64,000 nucleotides of DNA. Origin: Myxococcales bacterium. Lineage in GTDB: Bacteria > Myxococcota > Myxococcia > Myxococcales > Myxococcaceae. Below the pieces are notes generated by a model. It worked only from the letters and a program-made list of their open reading frames with translations. It had not been told where the DNA came from and made no database searches. Positions 15,893 through 26,410 of this stretch are shown here, one piece after another. How positions within the stretch are numbered: position 1 is the stretch's first letter; every line of letters begins with the position of its first letter. The stretch lies in assembly GCA_016191815.1 (NCBI GenBank), contig JACPVI010000081.1:1-64000 (forward strand), read 5' to 3'. A program made the position numbers and the translations under genes.

Positions 15893-18556
15893 ATGTCCAA
15901 GAAGCGCGTTCACGAAATCGCCAAGGAGCTCAAGGCCCAAGGCATCGAGCTGGACAACAAGGAGGTCGTCTCCGAGCTTGTCGCGCTCGGCTACGACGTC
16001 AAGAGCCACTCGAGCTCCCTAGAGGATGATCAGGCGACCGCGGCGATCCAGAAGATCGTCGAGCAGCGGAAGCCCAAGGCGGCTCCCGCTCCGGTGGCGG
16101 CGAAGGGGTTCGTCGTCCGCCGGAGGACCGGTGTGCCTGCCCCCGTGGCCCCTCCCTTGGAGGAGTCCGAGGAGGAGCCTCGGGAGGAGGTGCGCGAGCC
16201 TCTGTCCGCCCCGGTGGCCGCCGAGGCTGCTTCGATTGCTCCCGCGGCTGCGGCCGTCGAGGTGGCCGCCGAGGCGGCCACCTCGGCTCCCCGGGTGTCG
16301 GTGCCCGCGCCCAGGCCGTCGGCTCCGCGGCCGGCTCCGGTGCCTGCCTCCGAGATGCCATTGCCGCACGCCGCGGCGGCCTCTCACGCGGCGGCCCGGC
16401 CTGGTGCCGCGGTGGCCTCCGCTGCCTCGGCCCAGCCCGAGCATAGGGCGCTCAGGCCCACCGCCACCCAGGCAGTGGTGATCAGCCGCCCGTCGGTGGC
16501 GGTGCGCCGGGTGACGCCGTCGTCGACCGCGCACAAGAACATCCCGCTGGCGCCGGGGAAGAAGGCGATCGGCGAGGTCCGCGAGTTCAAGGTGGTGCCG
16601 GATCACCTCGGGCGCGGCCGCGAGCTGGTCGACGTCTCGAAGAACAAGGGGGCGAAGAAGCGGCCTTCAGAGAAGGAGGGCGGCCTCAGCCAGCAGGACA
16701 TCCGCGAGCTGGTGTTCGGGCGGGTGGCGATCCCCATTCGGGGGAAGAAGCGGAAGCCCACCAAGAAGGGGCAGAAGACGCTGATCACCGAGATGGCCGA
16801 GGAGAAGAAGGTCATCAAGGTGCAGGAAGGGATCGCGGTCTCGGAGCTTTCCCAGCGAATGGGCGTGAAGCTCGCCGACATCGTCAAGAAGCTGATGGCG
16901 GGCGGCACGATGGCCACCGCGAACCAGGTGCTGAACGCGGAGACCGCGGGCATCGTCGCGGCGGAATACGGCTGGAAGGTGGAGAAGGTCGGCTTCGAGG
17001 TGGAGGACCACCTACCCGCCATCGAGGAGCGACCGGAGGACGTGCGGCCGCGCCCGCCGGTGGTGACGGTGATGGGGCACGTGGACCACGGCAAGACGTC
17101 GCTGCTCGACGCCATCCGCCAGGCGAACGTGGCCGCCGGCGAGGCGGGAGGGATCACCCAGCACATCGGCGCCTACACGGTGAAGACGGAGAAGGGGGAG
17201 ATCACCTTCCTCGACACGCCGGGCCACGAGGCGTTCACTTCGATGCGGGCCCGCGGCGCCAACGTCACCGACCTGGTGGTGCTGGTGGTGGCCGCGGACG
17301 ACGGGGTGATGCCGCAGACCCTGGAGGCGATCAACCACGCCCGCGCGGCCGAAGTGCCGATGGTGGTGGCGATCAACAAGGTGGACCTGCAGGGCGCCAA
17401 CCCGGACCGGGTGAAGAAGGAGCTGGCCGACCACAACCTGCTCGCCGAGGACTGGGGTGGCGAGACGATCATGGTGCCGGTCTCGGCGAGGACCAAGCAG
17501 GGGGTGGACGCGCTCTTGGAGAGCATCGCGCTCCAGGCGGAGATGCTGGAGCTTGCAGCCAACCCGAGCCGGCCGGCGGTGGGGGCGATCCTCGAGGCCA
17601 AGCTGGACAAGGGGCGGGGCCCGGTGGCCACGGTGCTGGTGCAGGACGGCACGCTCCAGCACGGCGACCCGATCGTCACCGGCACCCACTACGGCCGGGT
17701 GCGGGCGATGGTGAACGACCACGGGGAGCAGGTGAGGGAGCTGCCTCCGGGCTACTGCGCCGAGGTGATCGGCCTGTCGGGGGTGCCGACCGCCGGTGAC
17801 ACGCTGCACGTGGTGGCGGACGAGAAGGCGGCCAAGGAGATCGCCGAGCACCGGGACATGAAGGAGCGGCAGGCAGACCTGGGCAAGACCTCGAAGGAGT
17901 CGTTGGAGGCCCTGTTCAGCAAGATGAAGGCCGGCGAGCAGAAGGATCTCAAGCTGGTGGTGAAGGCGGACGTGCAGGGCTCGGTGGAGGCGGTGTCGCA
18001 GGCGGTGGAGAAGCTCGCGACGCGCAAGGTGAAGGTGTCGATCGTCCACAAGGGGGTGGGGGCGATGACCGAGTCCGACGTGATGCTGGCCTCGGCCTCC
18101 AAGGGGGCGGTGGTGGGCTTCGCGGTTCGTCCGGAGTCGGGCGCGGAGTCGACCGCCAAGGAGCAGGGCGTGCCGATGCAGACCTTCACCATCATCTACG
18201 AGCTTCTCGACGGGGTGAAGCGAATGATGGAGGGGATGCTGGAGCCGATCCGCACCGAGCGGCGGTTGGGCCGGGCGGAGGTGCGAAACCTCTTCAACGT
18301 GCCGAAGCTGGGCACCATCGCCGGCGCGGCGGTGATCGACGGCACGAGCAAGCGCACCGCCTTGATTCGCCTGTTGCGGGACAACCGGCAGATCTACACC
18401 GGCCGCATGGCTTCGCTCCGGCGCTTCAAGGACGACGTGCGCGAGGTCGAGAAGGGCTTCGAGTGCGGCATCGGGATCGAGAACTACCAGGACCTCAAGC
18501 CGGGTGACATCATCGAGGCGTACGAGATCGAAGAGACCCGACCGAGTCTGAACTAA
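15893..18556 (+). CDS. infB: translation initiation factor IF-2
   Basis: An 887-residue IF-2. The N-terminal SAP-like IF2_N segment ([23 protein letters not shown]) is followed by a long Ala/Pro/Val-rich linker (about 60-215), a second IF2_N segment (about 305-355) and the GTPase domain, with G1 (GHVDHGKTS, about 393), G3 (DTPGHEAF) and G4 (NKVD). Domains II-IV follow to the C-terminus. It places initiator tRNA on the 30S subunit. The linker is long and low-complexity, as in other myxobacteria. The stop is directly followed by a palindromic intergenic repeat. Confidence 0.98.
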   Translation: MSKKRVHEIAKELKAQGIELDNKEVVSELVALGYDVKSHSSSLEDDQATAAIQKIVEQRKPKAAPAPVAAKGFVVRRRTGVPAPVAPPLEESEEEPREEVREPLSAPVAAEAASIAPAAAAVEVAAEAATSAPRVSVPAPRPSAPRPAPVPASEMPLPHAAAASHAAARPGAAVASAASAQPEHRALRPTATQAVVISRPSVAVRRVTPSSTAHKNIPLAPGKKAIGEVREFKVVPDHLGRGRELVDVSKNKGAKKRPSEKEGGLSQQDIRELVFGRVAIPIRGKKRKPTKKGQKTLITEMAEEKKVIKVQEGIAVSELSQRMGVKLADIVKKLMAGGTMATANQVLNAETAGIVAAEYGWKVEKVGFEVEDHLPAIEERPEDVRPRPPVVTVMGHVDHGKTSLLDAIRQANVAAGEAGGITQHIGAYTVKTEKGEITFLDTPGHEAFTSMRARGANVTDLVVLVVAADDGVMPQTLEAINHARAAEVPMVVAINKVDLQGANPDRVKKELADHNLLAEDWGGETIMVPVSARTKQGVDALLESIALQAEMLELAANPSRPAVGAILEAKLDKGRGPVATVLVQDGTLQHGDPIVTGTHYGRVRAMVNDHGEQVRELPPGYCAEVIGLSGVPTAGDTLHVVADEKAAKEIAEHRDMKERQADLGKTSKESLEALFSKMKAGEQKDLKLVVKADVQGSVEAVSQAVEKLATRKVKVSIVHKGVGAMTESDVMLASASKGAVVGFAVRPESGAESTAKEQGVPMQTFTIIYELLDGVKRMMEGMLEPIRTERRLGRAEVRNLFNVPKLGTIAGAAVIDGTSKRTALIRLLRDNRQIYTGRMASLRRFKDDVREVEKGFECGIGIENYQDLKPGDIIEAYEIEETRPSLN

Positions 18557-18705
18557 GTCGAGCGTCGAGGGTCGAGTGTCGAGCGTGACCCGCCCAGTGT
18601 CCGTCCAGCGCCCTGGACGCTGTCCAGTCGACCGGAGGCCGCCCAGCGCTGGACGGACGCCCGACGTTTTTCACTCGACGCTCGACTCTCGACGCTTGAC
18701 TCGTT
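18557..18705. repeat. GTCGAG-rich palindromic intergenic repeat, copy 1
   Basis: Starts at the base after the infB stop and ends just before ylxP. Outer arms made of GTCGAGNGTCGAG units (18557-18585) are inverted at 18672-18702. Inside are further inverted segments (GTCCGTCCAGCGC against GCGCTGGACGGAC). Related copies lie at 23570-23655 and 25018-25162. It could fold into a long stem and end or protect the infB transcript; the function is unknown. Confidence 0.75.
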
Positions 18706-18709
18706 GACC

Positions 18710-19228
18710 ATGTTCGTCTGCATCAGCCGCTTCACCCTCCAGATCCCCGCTTCCGGCTCCCTCAAGGCCAAACGGCAGGTGCTGCGCCGCGTCACCGACC
18801 GGGTGAAGGCCCGCTTCAACGTCTCGGTCGCCGAAGTGGACGACAACGACGTCTGGCAGCGCGCCACCGTCGCCATGGCCGTCGTCGGCAACGAGCGCCG
18901 GCATGTCCAGGAGCAGATGGACAAGATCCTCCAGTTCGTGGAGGACATGTACGTGGCCCCGGTCGCTTCGCGGGAAACCGAAGTCATCGCGCTCGGAGAC
19001 CGCCTCGCCGGCCAGCCGGACGGCTCGCTGCCCATCGACCGCGGCGAACGCTCTTTGGCCGAGGCCGAGGGCATGGCCGAGTGGGACCGCCGCCACGAGC
19101 TCATCTCTCCCTCGCCCGCCAGCCCCCCCGCCCGCGCCAAGGCGCCGAAGCGCCGGCGCCTCTCGCTCGAGGAGGCCAGGGCCAAGGCCCGCAGCTTGCG
19201 CAACCCCAGGGACTGGGAGAAACCATGA
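18710..19228 (+). CDS. ylxP: YlxP-like protein (DUF503) with basic C-terminal extension
   Basis: A 172-residue protein. The first 95 residues match the DUF503/YlxP family ([40 protein letters not shown]) found between infB and rbfA in many bacteria. Its function is unclear, probably ribosome-related. Residues 95-172 are an extra Ala/Pro/Arg-rich tail absent from the shortest family members. The ATG at 18710 is preferred over an upstream TTG. The stop overlaps the rbfA start (ATGA). Confidence 0.88.
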   Translation: MFVCISRFTLQIPASGSLKAKRQVLRRVTDRVKARFNVSVAEVDDNDVWQRATVAMAVVGNERRHVQEQMDKILQFVEDMYVAPVASRETEVIALGDRLAGQPDGSLPIDRGERSLAEAEGMAEWDRRHELISPSPASPPARAKAPKRRRLSLEEARAKARSLRNPRDWEKP

Positions 19229-19584
19229 GCGCGCACTCCAGGCCCGACCGGGTAGGACATCAGATCCAAGCGGCGCTGGGAGAGATGCTGGCGCGCGGTC
19301 AGCTGCGCGACCCGCGGATCGGCTACATCACCATCACCGGCGTGAAGATGTCGCCCGACCTCAGGGTGGCCAAGGTCTACTACTCGATGATCGGCACCGA
19401 GGCCGAAAGACAGCAGACCAAGGAGGGCCTGGAGGCGGCCAAGGGCTTCGTCCGGCGAGAGGTCACCTCCAGGGTGAAGCTCAGGACCTCGCCCGAGGTG
19501 CACTTCGTGTTCGACCAGTCGCTGGCAGAGGGCGACAAGATCGAGCGCCTGCTCAAGAAGGTGAAGGAGCGCGAGGGCTGGTAA
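19225..19584 (+). CDS. rbfA: ribosome-binding factor A
   Basis: A 119-residue protein with the RbfA KH-like fold: [40 protein letters not shown] and a basic middle ([22 protein letters not shown]). RbfA binds immature 30S subunits and helps process 16S rRNA. It overlaps the ylxP stop by 4 bp and lies 15 bp before truB. Confidence 0.96.
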   Translation: MSAHSRPDRVGHQIQAALGEMLARGQLRDPRIGYITITGVKMSPDLRVAKVYYSMIGTEAERQQTKEGLEAAKGFVRREVTSRVKLRTSPEVHFVFDQSLAEGDKIERLLKKVKEREGW

Positions 19585-19599
19585 CCTTCGCCAGACCAG

Positions 19600-20497
19600 A
19601 TGTCCGGCATCCTCCCCATCGACAAGCCATCCGGGCCCACCTCCTTCGAGGTCGTGCGGCGAGTGAGGGAGCTCTTGCGGGTGAAGAAGGCGGGACACAC
19701 CGGGACGCTCGATCCGATGGCCACCGGCGTGCTGCCGGTCTGCCTGGGAGAGGCTACCAAGCTCGCCGGCTTCATCTCCGAGGGAGTGAAGGCCTACGAG
19801 GCCGTGGTGCGGCTCGGGCAGCGCACCGATACCCTCGATGCTCAGGGCACGGTCCTGGCCGAAGCGCCTGTGCCGCCGCTCACCCGGGAAGGGATCGAGG
19901 CGGTGCTCGGCTCCTTCCGCGGCACCTTCCTCCAGACGCCGCCGATGTTTTCAGCGGTGAAGGTCGCCGGGCGAAGGCTGTACGAGCTGGCGCGCGCCGG
20001 CGAGGTGGTACACAGAGAGCCAAGGGAGGTGACCGTCTTCGAGCTGTCGCTCCGCGACTTCTCCGCCGCCGAGATTCAGCTGCGCGTGCGTTGCTCCAAG
20101 GGCTTCTTACCGCTCGCTCGCCGACGACCTGGGCAAGGCCCTCGGCTGTGGAGCACACCTGCGCGCCCTTCGGAGGACCTTGAGCGGGCCGTTCACCCTC
20201 GAGCAGGCCATCGCCCTCGATCGGCTCGCCGCGCTCGAGGGAGATCGCGCTTTGCTGCTTTGCGAGGTGGAGAGGAGGCTCGTTCCTCTGGAGCGTGCGC
20301 TGGCCGAGCTGCCCGAGGTGCGGGTGTCGCCCGCCGACGCACAGCGAGTGAGCCACGGTGTGCCGATCGAGGCCGCTTTGGCCGGGTCGAACCCGGTGCG
20401 GGTGGTGTCAGCCTTGGGCAAGCTCCTCGCCGTGGCAGACGTGGAGCGGGGCCGGCTCAAATACCGCCGCGTGCTGGGCGGAGGACCCGACCGATGA
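19600..20497 (+). pseudogene. truB: tRNA pseudouridine-55 synthase, interrupted by a one-base frameshift
   Basis: The first 170 or so residues are clear TruB (GILPIDKPSGPTSFEVVRRVR; GHTGTLDPMATGVLPVCLGEATKL with the catalytic Asp; the FLQTPPMFSAVK motif). At about 20104-20109, in GGCTTCTTAC, one extra T shifts the frame. Removing it restores KGFYRSLADDLGKALGCGAH, and the remaining domain continues in the new frame (LSGPFTLEQAIALDRL...) to a stop that overlaps the next gene by ATGA. Both halves are otherwise intact, so the break is recent, a sequencing or assembly error, or (least likely) programmed. Unrepaired, the protein lacks its C-terminal third. Confidence 0.88.
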
Positions 20498-20763
20498 ACG
20501 TGACGGTGGTCGTGCCCCAGGCTCTGCGCCCGGTCTTCGACGGCCGGAGGAGAATCGAGCTGGGTGTGCCGCGCGGGGCGGACCTGGGCGATGTCTTGCA
20601 AGCCCTGCTCGTGCTCTACCCGAAGCTCGCCCAGCACCTGCCCAGCGAGCGCAAGCCCGTGCGCCAGCACCTGAACCTGGTTTTCTCCGACTCGCGCCTC
20701 TACCTGTTCGCCTCCAACGGGGGCCCTCCCGCGCCGGCCCGCTCCCCTGGCAGGGGGAAGTAG
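20494..20763 (+). CDS. MoaD/ThiS-like ubiquitin-fold small protein
   Basis: An 89-residue protein whose first 70 residues look like a beta-grasp MoaD/ThiS fold (VTVVVPQALRPVFDGRRRIEL, DLGDVLQALLVLYPKL, RQHLNLVFSD). Sulphur carriers of this type end in Gly-Gly; here a GG pair is followed by a 12-residue Pro/Arg tail, so the tail may be trimmed or the protein may not be a carrier. The ATG overlaps the truB stop (ATGA), which ties it to the translation operon. No MoeB/ThiF partner is nearby. Confidence 0.6.
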   Translation: MNVTVVVPQALRPVFDGRRRIELGVPRGADLGDVLQALLVLYPKLAQHLPSERKPVRQHLNLVFSDSRLYLFASNGGPPAPARSPGRGK

Positions 20764-20909
20764 GCCTTTCCCAGCGACGGTGCGTGAGGGCTGAGAAGGT
20801 TGACCGGCGATGGAGCCAGCGCCTATAAGCGCACGGCTTTGGGCCCCGCCTGTACCCCTCCGCGGACGGCGGCCGCAGGAATCACCCAGGAGCGGGCGAA
20901 GGAGAAGCC

Positions 20910-21179
20910 ATGTCGTTGCACCCTGAGCGCAAGGCAGCGCTCGTCGGCCAGTATCGAGTTCACGAGAAGGACACCGGATCGCCCGAGGTGCAGGTGGCCC
21001 TGCTTTCGGAGCGCATCGGCATGCTCACCGAGCACTTCAAGGTCCACAAGAAGGACCACCACTCACGCCGAGGGCTGCTCAAGCTGGTCGGTCAGCGCCG
21101 GAGGCTCTTGGACTACCTGAAGACGAAGGACACCGAGCGTTACAAGAAGCTCATCGAGGGCCTCGGGATCCGCAAGTAG
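20910..21179 (+). CDS. rpsO: 30S ribosomal protein S15
   Basis: An 89-residue S15, the full family length, with [24 protein letters not shown] and the [26 protein letters not shown] core that binds 16S rRNA. A GGAG-containing ribosome site precedes the ATG. It lies before pnp in the conserved rpsO-pnp order, with 256 bp between. That gap holds a GC-rich inverted segment (about 21188-21218, GGCCGAGCC against GGCCCGGCC) and otherwise nothing I can name. Confidence 0.98.
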   Translation: MSLHPERKAALVGQYRVHEKDTGSPEVQVALLSERIGMLTEHFKVHKKDHHSRRGLLKLVGQRRRLLDYLKTKDTERYKKLIEGLGIRK

Positions 21180-21435
21180 CTTCTTGGTCGGCCGAGCCAC
21201 GGTGGCCCGGCCGGCCAGTACAACCAGCCCGGAGGAGGGCAGGAGGAGGGCGCGGAACCGGAGTTTTTGGTTTCCGATCGATTCGGCCGAGCGGGCTCGG
21301 CCATTCCGATCAGGGATCAAAAGTTCCGCCGCGTCCCTTCGACTCCCTCTCCTCGGGCGTTCACCCGGTGGGCCCGGCCAGGGCCAGCCGGCAGCGGCAG
21401 GGCGCAGCGGCGCCTTGGCCGAAGAGGAGAAGGAG

Positions 21436-23568
21436 ATGTTGAAGAAAGCGGTGTCGTTCGGAGACAGGGAGCTCGTCCTCGAGCACGGCCGAATGGCCAA
21501 GCAGGCCGACGGCTCGGTGCTGGTGCGGTACGGGGACACCATGCTCTTGGTGACCGCCGTCTCGGCGCGGGAGAAGAAGGAGGTCGACTTCCTTCCGCTC
21601 ACGGTCGAGTACAAGGAGAACCTCTATTCGGCGGGCCGCATCCCCGGCGGCTACTTCCGCCGCGAGGGACGGCTCACCGAGAAGGAGACGCTCACCTCCA
21701 GGTTGGTCGACCGCTCGTGCCGGCCGCTGTTTCCCGAGGGCTACGCCTGCGAGACGCAGGTGATCTGCAACGTCATCTCCTCGGACCCGGAGAACGAGGG
21801 CGACATCCACGGCATCACCGGCGCCTCCACCGCGCTGTGGCTCTCCGACATCCCCTTCAACGGGCCGATCGCCGGCGTCCGGGTAGGCCGGGTCGAAGGG
21901 AAGCTGATCGCCAATCCCACCGCCAAGCAGCGCGAGGTGTCGGATTTCGATCTGGTGATGGCCTGCTCTCGCGAGGCGATCGTGATGGTGGAGGGCGGCG
22001 CCGAGGAGGTAGGCGAGGCCGACATGCTCGCGGCGCTGGAGTTCGGCCACCGCGCGGTCCAGCCGGTGATCGAGCTGCAAGCGCAGCTGCGGCGGGAGCT
22101 GGGCGTGACCACCCGGCCGTACGAGGCGCCGGCTGCTCCGGACGCCTCTCTTAAGGAGAGGGTGCGGGAGTTCTCGCTCCCCGCGGTGCGGGCGGCCTAC
22201 GACGAGGCAGAGAAGGGCAAGCGGTACGGAGACCTGGCGGCGGCCAAGAAGGAGCTCTTGGCCCGCCTCAGGGAGCAGCTGGGCGAGGCCTACACCCCTT
22301 CGGTGGAGAAGGCGGCCAAGGCCATCTACGAGGAGCTGAAGTACGAGCACCTCCGCGAGATCACCCTGAGCGGCAGGCGGGTGGGGGGCCGCCGACACGA
22401 CGAGATCCGCAAGATCACCATCGAGGTGGGAGTGCTGCCGCGCACGCACGGCTCCGCGCTCTTCACCCGCGGGGAGACGCAGTCCCTGGTGGTCACCACC
22501 CTGGGGACGGCGGATGACGAGCAGCGGATGGAGCTGTTGAGCGGGCAGACCTTCCGCAAGTTCATGCTCCACTACAACTTCCCGCCCTTCTCGGTGAACG
22601 AGACGAAGCCTTTGCGGGGGCCCGGGCGGAGGGAGATCGGCCATGGCGCGCTGGCGGAGCGGGCGCTGCGGAAGATGCTCCCCAAGAGCGAGGCCTTCCC
22701 CTACACCATCCGGCTGGTGAGCGACATCCTCGAGTCGAACGGCTCGTCGTCGATGGCCACGGTGTGCGGCGGCTCTTTGGCCCTGATGGACGCGGGCGTC
22801 CCCACTCGGCAGCCGGTGGCGGGCATCGCCATGGGGCTGGTGAAGGAGGGGGAGCGGGTGGCCATCCTCTCGGACATCTTGGGGGACGAGGACCACCTCG
22901 GCGACATGGACTTCAAGGTGTGCGGGACCACCAAGGGCATCACCTCGATCCAGATGGACATCAAGATCACCGGCCTCACCGCGGAGATAATGCACCGCGC
23001 GCTGGAGCAGGCCAGGGTGGGGCGGCTCTTCATCCTGGGGAAGATGAACGAGGTGTTGGCCGAGCCGCGCAAGGAGATCAGCCCCTACGCGCCGCGGATC
23101 ACCACCATCATGATCCGGCCCGAGTTCATCAAGAACGTGATCGGCCCGGGCGGGAAGGTGATCAAGGACATCATCGCGAGGACGGGCACCTCCATCAACA
23201 TCGAGGACAGCGGCAAGGTGGATATCGCCTCGTCGTCGTCCGAGGCGGTGCAGCAGGCGATCTCGATGATCCAGGCGCTCACCCGCGAGGCGGAGGTGGG
23301 GAAGATCTACCTCGGCACGGTGCGGAAGATCGCCGAGTTCGGCGCCTTCGTGGAGCTGTTCCCCGGCACCGACGGGCTGATCCACATCTCCGAGCTGTCC
23401 GACAAGCGGGTGAAGAGCGTCTCTGACGTGCTCAAGGAGGGCGACGAGGTGATGGTGAAGGTCATTTCCATCGACCGCTCCGGGAAGATCCGCCTCTCCC
23501 GCAAGGAGGCCCTGGCCGAGCGGCAATCCCAGGCCGGCGGGGCGCAGGAGCCGAAGGCGAAGGCGTAG
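21436..23568 (+). CDS. pnp: polyribonucleotide nucleotidyltransferase (PNPase)
   Basis: A 710-residue PNPase. Two RNase PH domains (about 1-225 and 315-540) flank an all-alpha linker. A KH domain (about 550-610, [21 protein letters not shown]) and an S1 domain (about 615-690, [22 protein letters not shown]) follow. It degrades RNA 3'-5' with phosphate and takes part in the degradosome. The start at ATG 21436 has GAAGGAG just upstream. A short Ala/Lys tail ends the protein. The stop is followed by a copy of the GTCGAG repeat. Confidence 0.98.
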   Translation: MLKKAVSFGDRELVLEHGRMAKQADGSVLVRYGDTMLLVTAVSAREKKEVDFLPLTVEYKENLYSAGRIPGGYFRREGRLTEKETLTSRLVDRSCRPLFPEGYACETQVICNVISSDPENEGDIHGITGASTALWLSDIPFNGPIAGVRVGRVEGKLIANPTAKQREVSDFDLVMACSREAIVMVEGGAEEVGEADMLAALEFGHRAVQPVIELQAQLRRELGVTTRPYEAPAAPDASLKERVREFSLPAVRAAYDEAEKGKRYGDLAAAKKELLARLREQLGEAYTPSVEKAAKAIYEELKYEHLREITLSGRRVGGRRHDEIRKITIEVGVLPRTHGSALFTRGETQSLVVTTLGTADDEQRMELLSGQTFRKFMLHYNFPPFSVNETKPLRGPGRREIGHGALAERALRKMLPKSEAFPYTIRLVSDILESNGSSSMATVCGGSLALMDAGVPTRQPVAGIAMGLVKEGERVAILSDILGDEDHLGDMDFKVCGTTKGITSIQMDIKITGLTAEIMHRALEQARVGRLFILGKMNEVLAEPRKEISPYAPRITTIMIRPEFIKNVIGPGGKVIKDIIARTGTSINIEDSGKVDIASSSSEAVQQAISMIQALTREAEVGKIYLGTVRKIAEFGAFVELFPGTDGLIHISELSDKRVKSVSDVLKEGDEVMVKVISIDRSGKIRLSRKEALAERQSQAGGAQEPKAKA

Positions 23569-23569
23569 C

Positions 23570-23655
23570 GAGTCGAGAGTCGAGAGTCGAGGGTCGAGCG
23601 TCGAGGGCCCCCGTCCAGCGCCCGTCGAGCGCCGGCTGGCTCGGGGTCGAGACCT
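23570..23655. repeat. GTCGAG-rich intergenic repeat, copy 2 (short)
   Basis: Begins directly after the pnp stop with GAGTCGAGAGTCGAG units, then GTCCAGCGCCCGTCGAGCGCC and a second GTCGAG tract. It matches the left part of the copies at 18557 and 25018, but the inverted right arm is short or missing. It lies between pnp and the regulatory site of the next gene. Confidence 0.7.
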
Positions 23656-23669
23656 GTCGGCCTCTGTCT

Positions 23670-23724
23670 GTAGTAGCAAGTGGCACTATGCACTATTGAC
23701 TTTATGGGAGGAGGCGAGTAGGCG
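23670..23724 (+). promoter_or_regulatory. regulon site A: 27-bp palindrome plus promoter of the FadL-like gene
   Basis: The palindrome at 23670-23696 (left half TAGTAGCAAGTGG, right half CACTATGCACTAT) is one of four in this window. Its last base is the first T of a TTGACT -35 box (23696-23701). After 17 bp comes TAGGCG (23719-23724), where a -10 box would be. The ATG at 23731 is 6 bp further on, so the mRNA would be leaderless or nearly so. The same geometry is seen at the sites near 33.5 and 44.2 kb. Confidence 0.72.
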
Positions 23725-23730
23725 GGCGAG

Positions 23731-25017
23731 ATGGGGGTCCGGATGAGACTTCTCGCTGGCCTTTTCGTGTCGCTTGCGCCGCTCGTCGCGGTCGCCCAGC
23801 CGCTCGAGCTGTACGGGTTCAACCCCCGAGCCGTCGGGATGGGGGGCGTCCAGGCCGGCGCCGACGAGAGCTTCACCGCCGTACACTACAACCCGGCGCT
23901 GCTGGGCAAGGGGACGGTGGGGTTCGGCTTCAACTGGTCCAAGCCCTCGATGCGGGTGGAAGTGCTGGAGGGGGAGGGGCAGCCCACCATCCTCATGCCG
24001 ACGGACTACGCCAGCTACACGGTGGGCGGGTCGGTGCCGCTTGCGGGCTTGCTCGCCGATCGCGCCGCCGTGGGCTTCGGGGTGCTGGCGCCGGCGCGGA
24101 TCATCTTCCGCTCGCGGATGATCGACGAGGGGGACGCCTACTTCTACCGGTTCGACAACATGCCCAGCCGGCTCCAGGTGCTGGTCGGCGCCTCGGGGAG
24201 GCCCCTGGAGTGGCTGCGGCTCGGGGCGGGAGCGGAGCTGGCGTCCAACTACGGTGGGGCGGCGAGGTTCAGCGCCACCCTGGGCACTACCGAGCCGGGG
24301 AGGATTCTCCGGCGCAACGTCGAGAGCGAGCTTATCGGCATCGTCAGTCCGCGCGCCGGCCTGGCGGTGGGGCCCTTTCGATCTGTGCGCGCCTTTGCCG
24401 CCTGGAGAGGGGAAGTGAAGGCGGTCTACAGCCTTCCCATTCAGGTTGACCTCGGGGAGCTGGGCTCGCTGGACGTGATGGTGAACGGGGTCTCCCACTA
24501 CGCCCCGAACGTGTACGCGGCCGGCCTTTCCTGGGAGCCGATGCCGGGGCTCACGGTGGCGGCGGATCTCTCGTTCGAGCAGTGGTCGCGTTCTCCGCCC
24601 CCGGTCGCGGACATCAGCATTGCCCTGCCGTCGTTGCTGGTGGTGCTCGGCTACAACGGGCAGATCGTGAGCCGGGAGGTCTCGGTGAGCTTCGCCGACG
24701 CGTGGGTGCCGCGGGTGGGCGCCGAGTGGGTGCTCCAGGAGCGCATCCGGCTGAGGGCGGGCTACTTCTATCGTCCGTCGCCGGTTCCGGCCGACCAGGG
24801 GCGGCGGACGAGCTACCTCGACTCCACCGCGCATGTCGCCTCGCTGGGAGCCGGCTACGCCTTCGATGATCCCTTGCGGATGGCCTCCCGCCTCACGGTG
24901 GACGCCGCCGCGCAGGTAGCCTTCCTCGAGCCCCGGGAGGGGCGGAGGAGCGCCCTCCGCTACCGATTCGGGGGCTCGACCGTCGATGTCGCGGTGGCCG
25001 TGGGTTACGAGTTCTAG
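23731..25017 (+). CDS. FadL/OmpP1-type outer-membrane lipid transporter
   Basis: A 428-residue protein with a signal peptide (cleavage near AVAQP) and the FadL-type N-terminus: a [30 protein letters not shown] segment forms the luminal plug with an NPA motif. The rest is a beta-barrel pattern ending in an aromatic residue (GYEF). Family members carry long-chain fatty acids and other hydrophobic compounds across the outer membrane. The start at 23731 fits the inferred transcription start; an ATG at 23743 would also give a good signal peptide. Its site A links it to the acyl-CoA genes downstream. Confidence 0.85.
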   Translation: MGVRMRLLAGLFVSLAPLVAVAQPLELYGFNPRAVGMGGVQAGADESFTAVHYNPALLGKGTVGFGFNWSKPSMRVEVLEGEGQPTILMPTDYASYTVGGSVPLAGLLADRAAVGFGVLAPARIIFRSRMIDEGDAYFYRFDNMPSRLQVLVGASGRPLEWLRLGAGAELASNYGGAARFSATLGTTEPGRILRRNVESELIGIVSPRAGLAVGPFRSVRAFAAWRGEVKAVYSLPIQVDLGELGSLDVMVNGVSHYAPNVYAAGLSWEPMPGLTVAADLSFEQWSRSPPPVADISIALPSLLVVLGYNGQIVSREVSVSFADAWVPRVGAEWVLQERIRLRAGYFYRPSPVPADQGRRTSYLDSTAHVASLGAGYAFDDPLRMASRLTVDAAAQVAFLEPREGRRSALRYRFGGSTVDVAVAVGYEF

Positions 25018-25162
25018 AGGCGGTCCAGGGTCGAGGGTCGAGCGTCGAGCGTGACCCGTCGGGCGGGCGTCAAGCGCTTGGCCGCCTTGGGTCGAGCCTG
25101 GACGTCGAGGTCGCTGGACGGACGCTGGACCGCCCACTCGACCCTCGACCCTCGACGCTCGA
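25018..25162. repeat. GTCGAG-rich palindromic intergenic repeat, copy 3
   Basis: Fills the gap between the convergent FadL-like and acyl-CoA dehydrogenase genes. Left arm: GGGTCGAGGGTCGAGCGTCGAG units (25028-25050). Right arm: the inverse (25134-25162). Inner segments include GTCGCTGGACGGACGCTGGAC. The TAG stop of the dehydrogenase is built from the final GACTAG of the right arm. In this position it may serve as a two-way terminator. Confidence 0.75.
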
Positions 25163-26365
25163 CTAGTATGACCTCGGCATCTCCAGCTTGTGCTCGGCGA
25201 CGTAGTTCAGGATCATCTCCTTGGTGATGGGCGCCGTCCGCAACAGCCGCGCGCCCTCCCAGTAGTAGATGATCCCCATGTCCTCCGAGAAGCCGCTCCC
25301 GCCGTGGGTCTGGATAGCCCGGTCGGCAGCCGCGATCGCCATCTCCGCCGCCTTGTACTTCGCACAGTTCGCGTAGTAGCCCACCTGCTGCGGCTCCAGC
25401 CCCTGGTCGAAACCCCACGCCGCTTGGTAAGTCAAAAGCCGCGTTCCCTCCAGCTCGATCTGCAGCTCCGCCAACGGGTGCTGGATCGCCTGGTGCGTCC
25501 CGATCGGCTTGTCCGCGAAGACCTTGCGGTCCAAGGAGTACGCCACGCTCTTCTGGAGGAGGTACTTCGTCATCCCGCACGCCAGCGCCGCCGCCAGGAT
25601 TCGCTCCGGATTCAACGAGGTGAACAGCGCCACCGCCCCTGCATCCTGCTCGCCCACCAGCGAGTCCACCGGCACCAGCGCATCGTCGAAGTGAATCGAG
25701 AACTGGGTGAATCCCTCGATCCCTCGCGTCGGCAAGGGCGTCAGCGTCACACCCTTCGACTTGGGGTCCACCAACAGCAGCGAGAGCCCAAACGCCTTCG
25801 GCAACCCTTGCGCCTTGCACTCCTCCACCGAGGTCGTCCGAACCACTAGGAGCATCAGGTCCGCAACGTCCGCGCCGGTGATGAACGTCTTCTCCCCGGT
25901 GAGCCGGTAGTGCTTGCCGTCCGGCGTCCGCTTCGCCACCGTGGAGATGCGGAAGGTGTTGCTCCCAGCGTTCGGCTCGGTGACCGCGAAGCACAGCTTG
26001 AGCTTGCCCTGCGCGATCTGCGGCAGGATCCGCTTCTTCATCTCCTCGCTCGCGTTGCGCACGATGCAGGCGGTGTCCATCGCCGTCAGCACCATCAGCG
26101 CGCTCCCGTAGCCGTGCGCGCCCATCTGCTCGCACGCCAGCGCCAGCGAGAGCAGCCCAGTGGCGCTCCCACCGTACTTCTCCGGGATCAGCGCCCCCAG
26201 AAAACCCGCCTCCGCGAACGCGTCCCAGAGTTCCTGCGGGAAGCGGTGCTCCTTCAAGATCATCCGCTTCAGCTCCTCGCGCCGGCCGGCGAACCGCTGC
26301 AACACCCGGTCGGCCAACACCTGGAACTGCCGCTGCTCCTCCGAGAGCCCGAAGTCCAGCGCCAT
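25163..26365 (-). CDS. acyl-CoA dehydrogenase
   Basis: A 400-residue flavoprotein, full family length. The N-terminal helical domain (FGLSEEQRQFQVLADRVL), the FAD/substrate motif (CFAVTEPNAGSNTFRI), the beta domain (LTGEKTFITGADVADLMLLVVRT) and the C-terminal helical domain (AIQTHGGSGFSEDMGIIYYWEGARLLR) are all visible. The Glu in YYWEGAR occupies the usual catalytic-base position. It forms the double bond of an acyl-CoA in beta-oxidation; chain length is not predictable. It follows the SCP2 gene by 45 bp with a GGAGGAG ribosome site. Confidence 0.95.
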   Translation of the reverse strand: MALDFGLSEEQRQFQVLADRVLQRFAGRREELKRMILKEHRFPQELWDAFAEAGFLGALIPEKYGGSATGLLSLALACEQMGAHGYGSALMVLTAMDTACIVRNASEEMKKRILPQIAQGKLKLCFAVTEPNAGSNTFRISTVAKRTPDGKHYRLTGEKTFITGADVADLMLLVVRTTSVEECKAQGLPKAFGLSLLLVDPKSKGVTLTPLPTRGIEGFTQFSIHFDDALVPVDSLVGEQDAGAVALFTSLNPERILAAALACGMTKYLLQKSVAYSLDRKVFADKPIGTHQAIQHPLAELQIELEGTRLLTYQAAWGFDQGLEPQQVGYYANCAKYKAAEMAIAAADRAIQTHGGSGFSEDMGIIYYWEGARLLRTAPITKEMILNYVAEHKLEMPRSY

Positions 26366-26410
26366 CTGTCCGCTCCTCCCGGCATCGCCGGGGTTGCCTT
26401 GCCCTGTCGC

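Noticed and set aside
22147-22175. CTCTCTTAAGGAGAGGGTGCGGGAG in pnp as a REP-like insertion
   Set aside because: It lies in a normally conserved part of PNPase with no sign of extra residues; likeness to the palindrome in the methyltransferase gene is weak.
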